From NCBI RefSeq assembly GCF_000227465.1, contig NC_016047.1:2336857-2400856 (forward strand): 64,000 bases of DNA, in the 5' to 3' direction. The stretch comes from Bacillus spizizenii TU-B-10. Lineage in GTDB: Bacteria; Bacillota; Bacilli; Bacillales; Bacillaceae. The notes beneath the pieces are model-generated. The model searched no databases, was not told the DNA's origin, and worked only from the letters and a program-made list of their open reading frames with translations. The position numbers and the translations under genes were made by a program. Positions 11,055 to 19,910 of this stretch are shown here, in pieces (the stretch's first letter is position 1; each line of letters opens with the position of its first letter).

Positions 11055-11501
11055 TTAATAGATCCAGCCTGCCATGAGCTGTTGATATGATACTAATTCT
11101 TCATTCTTAAAGAAAATGTTAATCTCGCGTTCTGCACTTTCGAGAGAATCAGAGCCGTGGATGATGTTTTTTCCGACAAACATGCCATAATCTCCCCTAA
11201 TCGTACCAGGCAAAGCTTCTTTAGGATTTGTCTTTCCGATCAGCTGCCTCGTTACTTCAATGACATTTTCGCCTTCCCAAACCATTGCGAATACAGGTCC
11301 TGAAGTAATAAACTCAACGAGCTCTCCGAAGAAAGGCTTCCCTTGATGTTCGGCGTAGTGTTTCTCAGCCATTGGTTCAGTCACTCTCATTAACTTGGCA
11401 CCAGCTAATTGTAAGCCCTTACGTTCGAATCTGGATAAAATATCTCCAATGAGCTGACGTTGGACACCGTCTGGTTTCACCATGATAAAAGTCTTTTCCA
11501 T
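11055..11501 (-). CDS. ndk: Nucleoside diphosphate kinase Ndk
   Basis: Transfers the gamma phosphate from ATP to nucleoside diphosphates via a phosphohistidine. The protein is 148 residues from the ATG at 11501, which sits behind GTGGAG. The N-terminal [12 protein letters not shown] and the active-site motif NIIHGSDS with His115 are diagnostic. A longer frame of 16 codons upstream has no family match. In this group ndk follows the hepT gene on the chromosome and has its own promoter. Confidence 0.96.
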   Translation of the reverse strand: MEKTFIMVKPDGVQRQLIGDILSRFERKGLQLAGAKLMRVTEPMAEKHYAEHQGKPFFGELVEFITSGPVFAMVWEGENVIEVTRQLIGKTNPKEALPGTIRGDYGMFVGKNIIHGSDSLESAEREINIFFKNEELVSYQQLMAGWIY

Positions 11502-11555
11502 CACATTCTCCACCCCATCATTATGTATGTATAGGCTTTCACACTGCACACCGAA

Positions 11556-11584
11556 ATCGTAACATCTTTCTGATAATTAATCAA
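11556..11584 (-). promoter_or_regulatory. ndk sigma-A promoter
   Basis: TTGATT (11584-11579), 17-bp spacer, TACGAT (11561-11556) preceded by TG as an extended -10. It lies between the hepT stop and ndk. Confidence 0.65.
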
Positions 11585-11619
11585 TCCGGGGCGGAGAAAT
11601 TTCTTAATATCTACAAAAA

Positions 11620-12582
11620 TTAAAATTTTCTTTTACCGATATATTTTGCGATGGCCGCAAGAGACGAACGTGCCCGCCCTCTCGGAAGCGTGTTTAACTT
11701 CTGGAAAGCTTTCTGCAAATACATTTCGCTTACTGCCATAGATGCTTCAATTGCATCCGTTTTTTTGATTTCCTCAATGATTGGTTCAAGCTGTTCCTGC
11801 GTTGTCTCGCTGTTAATCAATTTAAGCTGATTCTTTAATGCTGGATTTTTCAGAGCATACAGCACTGGCAATGTGACATTCCCTTGAAGCAAATCTCCTC
11901 CAACGGGTTTGCCCAGCTCTTCTTCAGTTGAAGTAAAATCAAGGATATCATCAATGATTTGATAAGACATGCCGACGTAATACCCAAACCAGTACAGCGC
12001 CTTATGAATCTTTTCATCAGCCCCGGACGCAATAGCACCGAGCTGGCAGCTGACCGCGATCAGGAGCGCCGTTTTTCTTTTGATGCGACGGAGATACGTT
12101 CTGAGATTTTGTTCCATGTTGTATTTGTCTTTGATCTGCTCGATTTCCCCAAGACAAACTTCAACAATCGTTTGTGACAAAATCCTATGGGCTTTCGGTT
12201 CGTTAATTCTCGTCATCATTTCAAGAGATCCCGCAAGCATATAATCGCCTGTGTACATCGCAATGCGATTATCCCACTTTGCTTTGATTGTCGGCTTCCC
12301 TCTGCGAAGCTCCGCATCATCAATGACATCATCATGAACCAAAGATGCCATGTGAATCATTTCCAGAGTGACGGCGACATATTTAATCTTATTAATATCG
12401 TAATCGCCAAACATGCCGGAAAGCAGCACGAAAACGGGCCGAATACGTTTCCCTCCGGCCTGCAGCAGGTGAAGACCTGCCTCGCTTAAAAGCGGGTAAT
12501 CGGAACGTACGGTTTGTTCAAGTTCTCTTTCGATTACATCAATATCGTCATTTAAAAAAGAGTAGGCCATTTTAAATTTCAT
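11620..12582 (-). CDS. hepT: Heptaprenyl diphosphate synthase component II HepT
   Basis: Catalytic subunit of the two-part heptaprenyl diphosphate synthase that makes the C35 side chain of menaquinone-7. The trans-prenyltransferase aspartate motifs are DDVIDD (84-89) and DDILD (211-215). I prefer the ATG at 12582 (320 residues): it follows the menG stop and its start MKFKMAYSFL lines up with my memory of the Geobacillus homologue. An ATG at 12666 would give 348 residues but overlaps menG by 59 bp; databases for strain 168 often use that longer form. Partner is HepS. Confidence 0.93.
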   Translation of the reverse strand: MKFKMAYSFLNDDIDVIERELEQTVRSDYPLLSEAGLHLLQAGGKRIRPVFVLLSGMFGDYDINKIKYVAVTLEMIHMASLVHDDVIDDAELRRGKPTIKAKWDNRIAMYTGDYMLAGSLEMMTRINEPKAHRILSQTIVEVCLGEIEQIKDKYNMEQNLRTYLRRIKRKTALLIAVSCQLGAIASGADEKIHKALYWFGYYVGMSYQIIDDILDFTSTEEELGKPVGGDLLQGNVTLPVLYALKNPALKNQLKLINSETTQEQLEPIIEEIKKTDAIEASMAVSEMYLQKAFQKLNTLPRGRARSSLAAIAKYIGKRKF

Positions 12583-12607
12583 ATCATTCACCCAAACATC
12601 TGTGTTT

Positions 12608-13309
12608 TCATTTCCATCCGATATGCGTGGCAGCGACTCCGCCAGTAAACGAATGATATTTGACATTTTTCAGGCCCGCCTCTTCAAACAGGCCTGCCAG
12701 TTCCTTCATTCCAGGGAATTCTCTGGCTGATTCTTGAAGCCAAGAATATTCTTTATAGCTCTTCGCAAACAGTTTCCCGAAAAACGGCATAATATACTTA
12801 AAGTACATAAAGTAAGCCTGTCTGAATCCGAACATTTCCGGCTGGGACGTTTCCAGACATACCACCTGGCCGCCCGGCTTTACCACACGTCTCATCTCTT
12901 TCAATACGGTCAAGTAATCAGGGACATTGCGAAGTCCGAAGCCAATAGTGACATAATCAAATGTATCATCATCAAAAGGAAGCTCCATCGCATTTCCGTG
13001 CAGCAGTTCAATTTGGCTGAATCCGCCGTTTTTCACTTTCTGCTGTCCGACACTCAGCATATTTTCACTGAAATCCAAGCCCTTAATCTCGCCGCTTTTT
13101 CCGGCTGCTTTTGCAAGAGCGATCGTCCAGTCAGCCGTTCCGCAGCAGACATCAAGCGCTTTGGCGCCTTCTTTCACATCCATAATGCGCATCGTTTTAT
13201 CGCGCCATTTTTTATGCTGCTGAAAACTGATGACGGAGTTCATTTGGTCGTAGTTTTTAGATATTTTTTCAAATACTCCATGTACGCGCTGTTCTTTTGA
13301 TTCCTGCAT
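12608..13309 (-). CDS. menG: Demethylmenaquinone methyltransferase MenG (UbiE family)
   Basis: SAM-dependent C-methylation of demethylmenaquinone, the final step of menaquinone synthesis; 233 residues. The SAM motif I is [12 protein letters not shown] (51-62), and later UbiE motifs include [15 protein letters not shown] and [15 protein letters not shown]. It sits between hepS and hepT; the trio was formerly called gerC because of a spore germination phenotype. The start is preceded by a 6-bp gap after hepS. It is also known as ubiE, menH or gerCB. Confidence 0.95.
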   Translation of the reverse strand: MQESKEQRVHGVFEKISKNYDQMNSVISFQQHKKWRDKTMRIMDVKEGAKALDVCCGTADWTIALAKAAGKSGEIKGLDFSENMLSVGQQKVKNGGFSQIELLHGNAMELPFDDDTFDYVTIGFGLRNVPDYLTVLKEMRRVVKPGGQVVCLETSQPEMFGFRQAYFMYFKYIMPFFGKLFAKSYKEYSWLQESAREFPGMKELAGLFEEAGLKNVKYHSFTGGVAATHIGWK

Positions 13310-13315
13310 AATGGT

Positions 13316-14107
<792 letters not shown>

Positions 14108-14154
14108 TTAATCTATGTATGAGTCTTATTTTTTCATTCACTTACGCAGGTATC

Positions 14155-14163
14155 ATTATAGCA
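14155..14163 (-). promoter_or_regulatory. Possible hepS promoter, extended -10
   Basis: TATAAT (14160-14155) preceded by TGC lies directly after the U-tract of the mtrB terminator. No good -35 is visible, because that position falls in the terminator stem; the extended -10 may compensate. Confidence 0.4.
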
Positions 14164-14231
14164 TAAAAAAAAGAAATTGGCTGTATCCTCCCGCTGTTTG
14201 CGAACATTTGCTTTTAACAGCGGGGACAGCC
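14162..14231 (-). terminator. mtrAB operon terminator
   Basis: Long imperfect stem with outer arms 14226-14231 and 14179-14184 and an inner CCGCTGTT/AACAGCGG helix, followed by a long U-tract (14178-14162). It begins four bases after the mtrB stop. Confidence 0.85.
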
Positions 14232-14234
14232 AGC

Positions 14235-14462
14235 TTATTTTTTTTCGCTTTTCATTTCTCCGTATGCGGTTTGAATGAGTGCCTCTCCTCTGACTTTAAT
14301 GGCAGAAGTATGCTCTGTGAACTGAGCGATGATTACTTCTCCCTTGTCGAGTTTTTCGGAGTGGTGAAACTTTGTGTCTGTTCCTCTTGTCAGGCCGATT
14401 ACATTCACTCCGTCCTCAACCGCTTTAATGACGACAAAATCACTTGAATGCTTTTCGTTCAT
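14235..14462 (-). CDS. mtrB: Transcription attenuation protein TRAP (MtrB)
   Basis: Seventy-five-residue subunit of the 11-mer TRAP ring. It binds tryptophan and then wraps GAG/UAG-repeat RNA, causing trp operon termination. Recognisable features are [31 protein letters not shown] and the RNA-binding lysine/arginine face ([14 protein letters not shown]). It lies 21 bp after folE in the classical mtrAB operon. Its target leader is at 7229-7278 in this same window; the proteins of the trp operon therefore sit about 7 kb from their regulator. Confidence 0.97.
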   Translation of the reverse strand: MNEKHSSDFVVIKAVEDGVNVIGLTRGTDTKFHHSEKLDKGEVIIAQFTEHTSAIKVRGEALIQTAYGEMKSEKK

Positions 14463-14483
14463 TTATAGCACCCTCTATCTTTA

Positions 14484-15056
14484 TTAGTCCTGGCGTTTAA
14501 TATGTTCCAATACTTCAGCGCGGGCAGCGGCATCATCTTTGAAAACGCCTCTGACTGCTGAAGTGACAGTTTTTGCACCCGGTTTTCTGACACCGCGCAT
14601 CGTCATGCACATGTGTTCTGCTTCAACCACTACCATTACGCCATGCGGGTCAAGCGTTTCTACGATGCTTTCCGCAATTGTAGAAGTGATGCGTTCCTGA
14701 AGCTGCGGACGCTTTGCAACGGCTTCAACGGCACGTGCCAGTTTGCTGAGCCCTGTGACCTTTCCGCCTCGCGGTATATATGCAACGTGTGCTTTTCCAT
14801 AAAAGGGAACAAGGTGATGCTCACACATAGAATGAAACGCGATATCTTTTACAAGAACAAGCTCCTCATGGTTTTCACCGAAGATAGTCTGGAAATGTTC
14901 TTTTGGATCTTCATTCAAGCCGGAGAATACTTCGGCATACATCTTTGCGACTCTTTTCGGGGTATCAAGAAGCCCTTCTCTATTCGGGTCTTCTCCGATC
15001 GCTTCTAAAATTTGACGAACAGCTTGTTCGATTTGCTCTTTATTAACTTCTTTCAT
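14484..15056 (-). CDS. folE: GTP cyclohydrolase I FolE (MtrA)
   Basis: Converts GTP to 7,8-dihydroneopterin triphosphate, the first step of folate synthesis; 190 residues, family-typical. Zinc and active-site motifs are visible: [12 protein letters not shown] and the later Cys in [11 protein letters not shown]. Historically mtrA because it is cotranscribed with mtrB; folate and tryptophan synthesis share the pabA glutaminase. Start ATG at 15056 lies behind GGAGG at a slightly long spacing. Confidence 0.96.
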   Translation of the reverse strand: MKEVNKEQIEQAVRQILEAIGEDPNREGLLDTPKRVAKMYAEVFSGLNEDPKEHFQTIFGENHEELVLVKDIAFHSMCEHHLVPFYGKAHVAYIPRGGKVTGLSKLARAVEAVAKRPQLQERITSTIAESIVETLDPHGVMVVVEAEHMCMTMRGVRKPGAKTVTSAVRGVFKDDAAARAEVLEHIKRQD

Positions 15057-15093
15057 GTTCTATGTCCTCCACCAATGAATACATTTAATTTCG

Positions 15094-15123
15094 ATTCTAG
15101 CACACATGCCCCGCTAAAAGCAA
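15094..15123 (-). promoter_or_regulatory. folE-mtrB sigma-A promoter
   Basis: TTGCTT (15123-15118), 18-bp spacer, TAGAAT (15099-15094) with a TGC just upstream as an extended -10. Confidence 0.6.
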
Positions 15124-15163
15124 AGTGAATGCCCTGTCAGGAAGCCCATGCTCTTGAAATATG

Positions 15164-15188
15164 AAAAGCCCCTTAGAAAGGGGCTTTT
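15164..15188 (-). terminator. hbs terminator
   Basis: Nine-bp stem AAAAGCCCC/GGGGCTTTT with a short loop, ending in a U-rich run on the minus strand. It lies 56 bp past the hbs stop. The symmetric A and U runs could let it work in both directions. Confidence 0.8.
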
Positions 15189-15243
15189 CTGTGAAGAAAT
15201 AAAGTGTATGTAAGCTAGATGCATACACGATCTATATTCACAA

Positions 15244-15522
15244 TTATTTTCCGGCAACTGCGTCTTTAAGCGCTTTACCTGGTTTGAAAGCAGGTACTTT
15301 GCTTGCTGGAATTTCGATTTCTTCACCTGTTTGAGGGTTGCGTCCTTTACGTGCAGAACGTTCACGCACCTCGAAGTTACCAAAACCGATCAGTTGGATT
15401 TTATCACCGTTTTTAAGTGCATCTAAGATCGTATCAAAAACAGAGTCAACTGCTTTTGTAGCGTCTTTTTTAGACAATTCGCTTGCTTCTGCAACCGCAT
15501 TGATAAGTTCTGTTTTGTTCAT
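15244..15522 (-). CDS. hbs: Histone-like DNA-binding protein HBsu
   Basis: Ninety-two-residue HU-family nucleoid protein that binds and bends DNA as a homodimer; essential in B. subtilis. The signature [21 protein letters not shown] (beta-arm base) lies around residues 46-66. Start ATG at 15522 is preceded by a very strong GGGAGGAGGTG site; ten upstream in-frame codons contain that site and are excluded. It is monocistronic with a long upstream region and its own terminator, consistent with high expression. Confidence 0.98.
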   Translation of the reverse strand: MNKTELINAVAEASELSKKDATKAVDSVFDTILDALKNGDKIQLIGFGNFEVRERSARKGRNPQTGEEIEIPASKVPAFKPGKALKDAVAGK

Positions 15523-15896
15523 GCCTTTCACCTCCTCCCAAAAGGAATACATTCAGTTCGTTTATTATCATTTCTTCACAGTTCAGTCTGATTCTAAACC
15601 TGTCTCAGAAAAAAATCAGAGCAGGCAAGAGAAAGACAATTAAACGGCTTTTTAAGAAAAACTGCACTCTGAGGAATGTTTGTCCAACAAAGTGAAGAAT
15701 TTCTGTATGTAGAGTAACACATATAAAAAGCCATATCAAGCATTTTAAAGCGTCAATCCCTTGCTCGTCAAGGATTTAACGTGATTTACCGAACAAATAT
15801 TCCTTTTTTTCCTTTTTTCATCCTATTCCTTGATCCTTTTCCATTATTAAGAGCATAGAAAAAAGACCTCCCATTCTATAAAGAGGTCTTCCGGTA
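15523..15896 (-). promoter_or_regulatory. hbs upstream region with two promoter candidates
   Basis: No gene is present in these 374 bases. Two sigma-A-like promoters face hbs: TTGACG (15771-15766), 18 bp, TAAAAT (15747-15742); and TTGATA (15739-15734), 17 bp, TACTCT (15716-15711) with an extended -10. Two hbs promoters are known in B. subtilis; which of mine matches each is an inference. The downstream one leaves a leader of about 185 bases. Confidence 0.55.
15857..15890 (-). terminator. spoIVA terminator
   Basis: Eight-bp stem (15883-15890 with 15863-15870), 12-nt loop, and a U-run on the minus strand, six bases past the spoIVA stop. Confidence 0.85.
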
Positions 15897-17375
15897 TTAC
15901 AGGATGATGGCGATTAAGCCGCCTGAACCTTCGTTTATAATTCTTTCTAACGTTTCTTTTAATTTGTACCGTGCATTTTCAGGCATTAATGACAGCTTTG
16001 CCTGAATCCCTTCTCTCACAATTGAGCTCAGTGACCTTCCGAAGATATCGGAGTTCCAGATGGAGAGCGGATCATCCTCAAAGTCCTGCATTAAATAGCG
16101 TACAAGCTCTTCGCTTTGTTTTTCCGTTCCGATAATCGGCGCGAATTCGCTTTCGACGTCTACTTTGATCATATGGATCGACGGAGCGACAGCCTTCAGC
16201 CTCACACCAAATCGTGAGCCCTGCCGTATAATTTCCGGCTCATCGAGACTCATATCAGTTAAAGCAGGCGCCGCAATGCCGTATCCCGTCTGTTTGACCA
16301 TTTTTAAGGCATCGGACACTTGATCATATTCTGTTTTCGCATGAGCAAAGTCCTGCATGAGCTCAAGCAGATGGTCTCTTCCTCTAATTTCAACGCCAAC
16401 CACTTCTTTCAGGATTTGATCATATAATTGGTCCGGCGCATACAAGTCAATTTCAGCCACCCCTTGGCCAAGCTCGATTCCGGCTAATCCGGCACTTTCA
16501 ATGAACTCAAACTCGCTGAATTGGCCGACAACCCTGTCTACGTCCCGGAGACGCTTAATATCCTTAACCGTTTCCTTTACGGATTCCTGATAGCTTTCAC
16601 GCAGCCAATGGTTTTCTTTCAGCACCATTACCCAGCTTGGGAGATTGACATTCACTTCAAGCACCGGAAACTCATAGAGGGCCTCTCTGAGCACATTCAG
16701 CACATCTGATTCCCGCATGCTTTCCACGCTCATTGCCAATACCGGGATATCATATTTTTCGCTTAAATCCTGACGCATGGCTTCTGTTTCCGGGTGATAC
16801 GGCCTGACTGAATTGATGACCATGATAAAGGGTTTGCCAACCTCTTTCAGCTCTTCAATGACTCTTTCTTCAGCCTCTATATAGTCACTTCTGGCGATAT
16901 CTCCAATTGTGCCGTCTGTCGTAATGACAACTCCGATGGTCGAGTGTTCTTGAATGACTTTTCGTGTGCCGATTTCAGCAGCCTCATGAAATGGGATCGG
17001 TTCTTCGTACCAAGGCGTGTTGATCATCCGCGGCCCGTTTTCATCTTCATATCCTTTTGCGCCGGGCACTGTGTAACCTACGCAATCTACTAATCTTATA
17101 TTGACATCGAGTCCGTCTGACACATGAACAGACATCGCCTGATTCGGAACAAATTTAGGCTCTGTAGTCATAATCGTCTTGCCGGCTGCGCTCTGCGGCA
17201 GTTCATCCTGCGCACGGGCCCGGTCTGCTTCGTTACTGATATTCGGGAGCACCACAAGCTCCATAAATTTTTTAATGAACGTGGATTTTCCTGTACGGAC
17301 AGCACCTACGACTCCTAAGTATATATCGCCTCCTGTTCGTTCAGCGATATCCTTGAAAATATCGACCTTTTCCAA
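15897..17375 (-). CDS. spoIVA: Spore coat morphogenetic ATPase SpoIVA
   Basis: Cytoskeletal ATPase (492 residues) that polymerises on the outer forespore membrane and forms the base layer of the coat, anchored by SpoVM. The Walker A motif GAVRTGKS is at 24-31. A GTPase-like N-domain (VDCVGYTVPG, VVITTDGTIG) is followed by the long C-terminal coat-assembly region. I chose the TTG at 17375 behind GGGAGGGGATC; it matches the known 492-residue length. A sigma-E promoter lies 70 bases upstream, so it is made in the mother cell. Confidence 0.97.
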   Translation of the reverse strand: MEKVDIFKDIAERTGGDIYLGVVGAVRTGKSTFIKKFMELVVLPNISNEADRARAQDELPQSAAGKTIMTTEPKFVPNQAMSVHVSDGLDVNIRLVDCVGYTVPGAKGYEDENGPRMINTPWYEEPIPFHEAAEIGTRKVIQEHSTIGVVITTDGTIGDIARSDYIEAEERVIEELKEVGKPFIMVINSVRPYHPETEAMRQDLSEKYDIPVLAMSVESMRESDVLNVLREALYEFPVLEVNVNLPSWVMVLKENHWLRESYQESVKETVKDIKRLRDVDRVVGQFSEFEFIESAGLAGIELGQGVAEIDLYAPDQLYDQILKEVVGVEIRGRDHLLELMQDFAHAKTEYDQVSDALKMVKQTGYGIAAPALTDMSLDEPEIIRQGSRFGVRLKAVAPSIHMIKVDVESEFAPIIGTEKQSEELVRYLMQDFEDDPLSIWNSDIFGRSLSSIVREGIQAKLSLMPENARYKLKETLERIINEGSGGLIAIIL

Positions 17376-17446
17376 GTGATCCCCTCCCGGACTTCCTATC
17401 CTTATCAATTTTATTAAACTCTTTCAATCAAACACAGGACACTATA

Positions 17447-17476
17447 TGTGTATGACGTTGTCCTATTTCAATATGA
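17447..17476 (-). promoter_or_regulatory. spoIVA sigma-E promoter
   Basis: TCATATT (17476-17470), 15-bp spacer, CATACACA (17454-17447), a close match to the sigma-E consensus KMATATT and CATACAHT. spoIVA is a known sigma-E gene. Confidence 0.8.
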
Positions 17477-17516
17477 CATCTTTAGAAAATTTCCCATCCT
17501 CAATCTATTAAAGTAT

Positions 17517-17558
17517 AAAAAAACCTTTCTCCCTATTTGTATGCACTGGAGAAAGGTT
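17517..17558 (-). terminator. yphF terminator
   Basis: Eleven-base arms 17548-17558 and 17522-17532 pair over most of their length and are followed by seven Us on the minus strand, a few bases past the yphF stop. Confidence 0.8.
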
Positions 17559-17563
17559 CATTC

Positions 17564-18292
17564 CTATTTGATATCATTTTCTAAAAAAACAGGTTCCTGT
17601 TTGTCATTTACCGTATATTTCACAGAAAACACGGGGACAAAGGGGGTTTCTTGCCAAATCATATCCTGGATTTCAGACCCGGGTTTAAACGTTTTTTTGC
17701 TTTTTTTGAGGAAAGAAGCCAGCTCAGTCCGGTAATCGGCGTATATTTCTCCGTCTCCGTCAATCATAAGCGGCAAGGAATTCCCTGAGATTGGGCTTGT
17801 CACTGTAAGAGAGCTTCCATCTCCCAGCTTCTTCTCATCGAGTGTAAATAAATCACGTGATAGCACATCCTTGTAAGGCGGATATTGATGCTCCTGGCGG
17901 TACATTTGGACACGCAATTTTACATCGCGGATTTTTTCAGCCATCCTTAGATCAATCAATTTAACAGTTGGATCGTTCTCTACGTCAACAAGCACGTATT
18001 GATAGTCTCCCCCGCTTTCATATGCCGTGCTCGGGGGTTCAGCTATATATCTCGGCGCTAAACGGTTAAAGTCTATCGGATACTTTTGATATATCGGTGT
18101 CGACATATCTTTTGTTTGAATGGGAAGCAGCCCTCCATTTGCCTTTTGAAATTCATCAATAGCAGACTGGACCTGCTTTAGCTGGTCCTGATAAGGAATG
18201 GCATGTACACTGCTTTTCCGCTCATTTGGATATAAACAGCCTGATAAAAACACGACTGCCGCAAAAATCATAGCGCACTTCAGTTTACCCAT
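17564..18292 (-). CDS. yphF: Putative lipoprotein YphF
   Basis: A 242-residue protein whose N-terminus is a lipoprotein signal: lysine-containing head, hydrophobic segment 6-15, and lipobox LSGC ending at Cys19. The mature part is hydrophilic, with no domain I can name. It should be anchored to the outer face of the cytoplasmic membrane. It lies 21 bp after yphE, and both sit between gpsA and spoIVA, as in B. subtilis 168. Function unknown; the neighbourhood suggests but does not prove a sporulation link. Confidence 0.88.
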   Translation of the reverse strand: MGKLKCAMIFAAVVFLSGCLYPNERKSSVHAIPYQDQLKQVQSAIDEFQKANGGLLPIQTKDMSTPIYQKYPIDFNRLAPRYIAEPPSTAYESGGDYQYVLVDVENDPTVKLIDLRMAEKIRDVKLRVQMYRQEHQYPPYKDVLSRDLFTLDEKKLGDGSSLTVTSPISGNSLPLMIDGDGEIYADYRTELASFLKKSKKTFKPGSEIQDMIWQETPFVPVFSVKYTVNDKQEPVFLENDIK

Positions 18293-18313
18293 ACAGCACT
18301 TCCTTTTACAGCT

Positions 18314-18517
18314 TTATTCATTGACAGGGCCGCTGAATACCACGACAAACACAATAATTCCAGATATGAGCATACACATGAAAGCGAATGACGAAACCGC
18401 AATCTTCAAAAAACGGTTTTGGCACTTAAAGCGGCTTAAATAGATGGAAGCTACAGCCAGAAACATCAGACCCATGGACCCTAGTGCAAACCACATTTTC
18501 ATCAATGCCAGACTCAA
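18314..18517 (-). CDS. yphE: Small membrane protein YphE (DUF2768-like)
   Basis: Sixty-seven residues with two hydrophobic segments (about 7-27 and 38-62) separated by a short basic loop; an integral membrane protein. The likely start is TTG at 18517 behind GGGGAGG; an ATG five codons later (18502) is possible. A CATACATA element at 18543-18536 resembles a mother-cell sigma -10, but I see no convincing -35. It is linked to yphF by 21 bp. I know of no established function. Confidence 0.8.
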   Translation of the reverse strand: MSLALMKMWFALGSMGLMFLAVASIYLSRFKCQNRFLKIAVSSFAFMCMLISGIIVFVVVFSGPVNE

Positions 18518-18615
18518 TGACCTGCGCCTCCCCGATATGTATGATGTAAGCGTTATATTTTAATTTTAATATACAGCCCCGGAAAAGATCAACCAGATTT
18601 TCCATCCTTTGATAA

Positions 18616-18656
18616 AACAAAAAAACTGAAGCAAAGAGGGGGACCTTCGCTTCAGT
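18616..18656 (-). terminator. Intrinsic terminator between gpsA and yphE
   Basis: Eight-bp perfect stem ACTGAAGC/GCTTCAGT (18649-18656 with 18625-18632) followed by a U-run. It is 200 bases past the gpsA stop, so it ends transcripts that include the structured region upstream of it. Confidence 0.85.
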
Positions 18657-18660
18657 CAAC

Positions 18661-18855
18661 TTGACTATATTCACCTGCACGTTTAAGAAACACTCTCTTG
18701 GACTTCGATGCTATAGTATGCGACTTGGCATACAGATGCATCCTCTATTGCCTAAATCGGCAAAATGTTTCAGGAGATCCCAAGACTTGGGTGTCCTTCT
18801 GTTTTTCGGGCTTTCGTTCAATTAAGATATGCGATCTCCCATACGATTGACACTT
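18661..18855 (-). ncRNA. Candidate structured RNA between gpsA and yphE
   Basis: No open frame explains these 195 bases. On the minus strand they can form a 7-bp helix (18833-18839 with 18773-18779) that encloses about 53 bases and abuts a small CCCAA/TTGGG hairpin, a hairpin TTGCC/GGCAA (18748-18763), and a nested hairpin with an outer 5-bp and inner 6-bp helix around a symmetric 4-by-4 internal loop (18707-18742). The terminator at 18616-18656 follows. It could be a gpsA 3' UTR element, an independent small RNA or a leader; no promoter is clear. Confidence 0.35.
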
Positions 18856-19893
18856 TTACTTCACTTGATTTTCAAACGTATTGACAAGATCCTCCATCTC
18901 GTGGGTTTTCCCTCTCGCCATTAAAGATTCAACAGCAGTTTCCACTTTTTGTCCGTTAAATAGAACTTGATGGAGTGCTTCTGTAATCGGCATTTTCACA
19001 TCATATTTCTTCGAAAGCTGGTAAGCCGCTTTTGTTGTGCGGACACCTTCGACTACCATTCCCATCTCTTCAAGAACGTCTTCAAGCTTGTACCCTTTTC
19101 CGAGCAAATTGCCGGCACGCCAGTTTCTGGAATGAACACTTGTGCACGTCACAATCAGATCGCCTACTCCTGTCAATCCAGAAAACGTCAGGGGATTCCC
19201 GCCCATTTTCGTTCCGAGTCTCGCGATTTCAGCAAGTCCGCGTGTAATCAAAGCGGCTTTGGCATTGTCGCCATATCCTAAACCGTCTGTGATTCCTGCG
19301 GCAAGGGCAATAATATTTTTTAAAGCCCCGCCGATTTCAACGCCGATAATGTCAGGGTTTGTGTACACCCGGAAATTGTGATTAATAAATAAATCCTGCA
19401 CCGCTTCTGCTGCCCTCATGCTCTTTGAAGATGAAGTAACGGTCGTTGGATGCCGCAGCCCCACTTCTTCCGCATGGCTCGGCCCCGAAAGGACAACAAT
19501 ATCTTTTCTGACATCGCTCGGGAGCTCGATTTCCATAATCTCAGAAATGCGCAGGAGTGAATCCGGCTCTATGCCCTTGCTGACATGAACAAAGACTGCC
19601 TTTTTCGTCATAAAAGGCACAGCCTGCCTCAGCACTTCCCGAATTGCTTTTGTCGGAACCGCAACGATAATGAAATCTGCGTCCGAAACAGCTTTCCCGA
19701 TATTCGTTGTTGCCTCTATTGATTCTGGAAGCTTGACGTTCGGCAAATAATCCTTATTTTCATGCTGATCATTAATTTGATGAATCAGCTCTGCACGGTG
19801 CCCCCACATGGTTACATCGTGATGATTATCGGCTAACACTAAAGCCAATGCCGTCCCCCAGCTTCCCGCTCCGAGCATAGTGACTCTTTTCAT
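18856..19893 (-). CDS. gpsA: Glycerol-3-phosphate dehydrogenase [NAD(P)+] GpsA
   Basis: Reduces dihydroxyacetone phosphate to sn-glycerol 3-phosphate, the backbone for phospholipids and teichoic acids; 345 residues, cytoplasmic. The Rossmann motif GAGSWGTALA is at 8-17. VLSGPSHAEE, GGALKNIIALAAG (with the catalytic lysine) and TRGLAEI follow in family order. It lies 17 bp after der, an old conserved pair in Bacilli. Confidence 0.97.
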   Translation of the reverse strand: MKRVTMLGAGSWGTALALVLADNHHDVTMWGHRAELIHQINDQHENKDYLPNVKLPESIEATTNIGKAVSDADFIIVAVPTKAIREVLRQAVPFMTKKAVFVHVSKGIEPDSLLRISEIMEIELPSDVRKDIVVLSGPSHAEEVGLRHPTTVTSSSKSMRAAEAVQDLFINHNFRVYTNPDIIGVEIGGALKNIIALAAGITDGLGYGDNAKAALITRGLAEIARLGTKMGGNPLTFSGLTGVGDLIVTCTSVHSRNWRAGNLLGKGYKLEDVLEEMGMVVEGVRTTKAAYQLSKKYDVKMPITEALHQVLFNGQKVETAVESLMARGKTHEMEDLVNTFENQVK

Positions 19894-19910
19894 ATTTGCT
19901 TCACACCTTT

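Noticed and set aside
12734..13300. 188-codon open frame on the plus strand
   Set aside because: Wholly antisense to menG, which has clear methyltransferase motifs; the frame has no ribosome site and no family look.
14115..14447. 110-codon plus-strand frame
   Set aside because: Runs through the mtrAB terminator and antisense to mtrB; no ribosome site.
18779..18791. CCCAAGACTTGGG as a terminator
   Set aside because: The loop is too tight for the full stem and no U-run follows; it is kept only as a part of the structured region.
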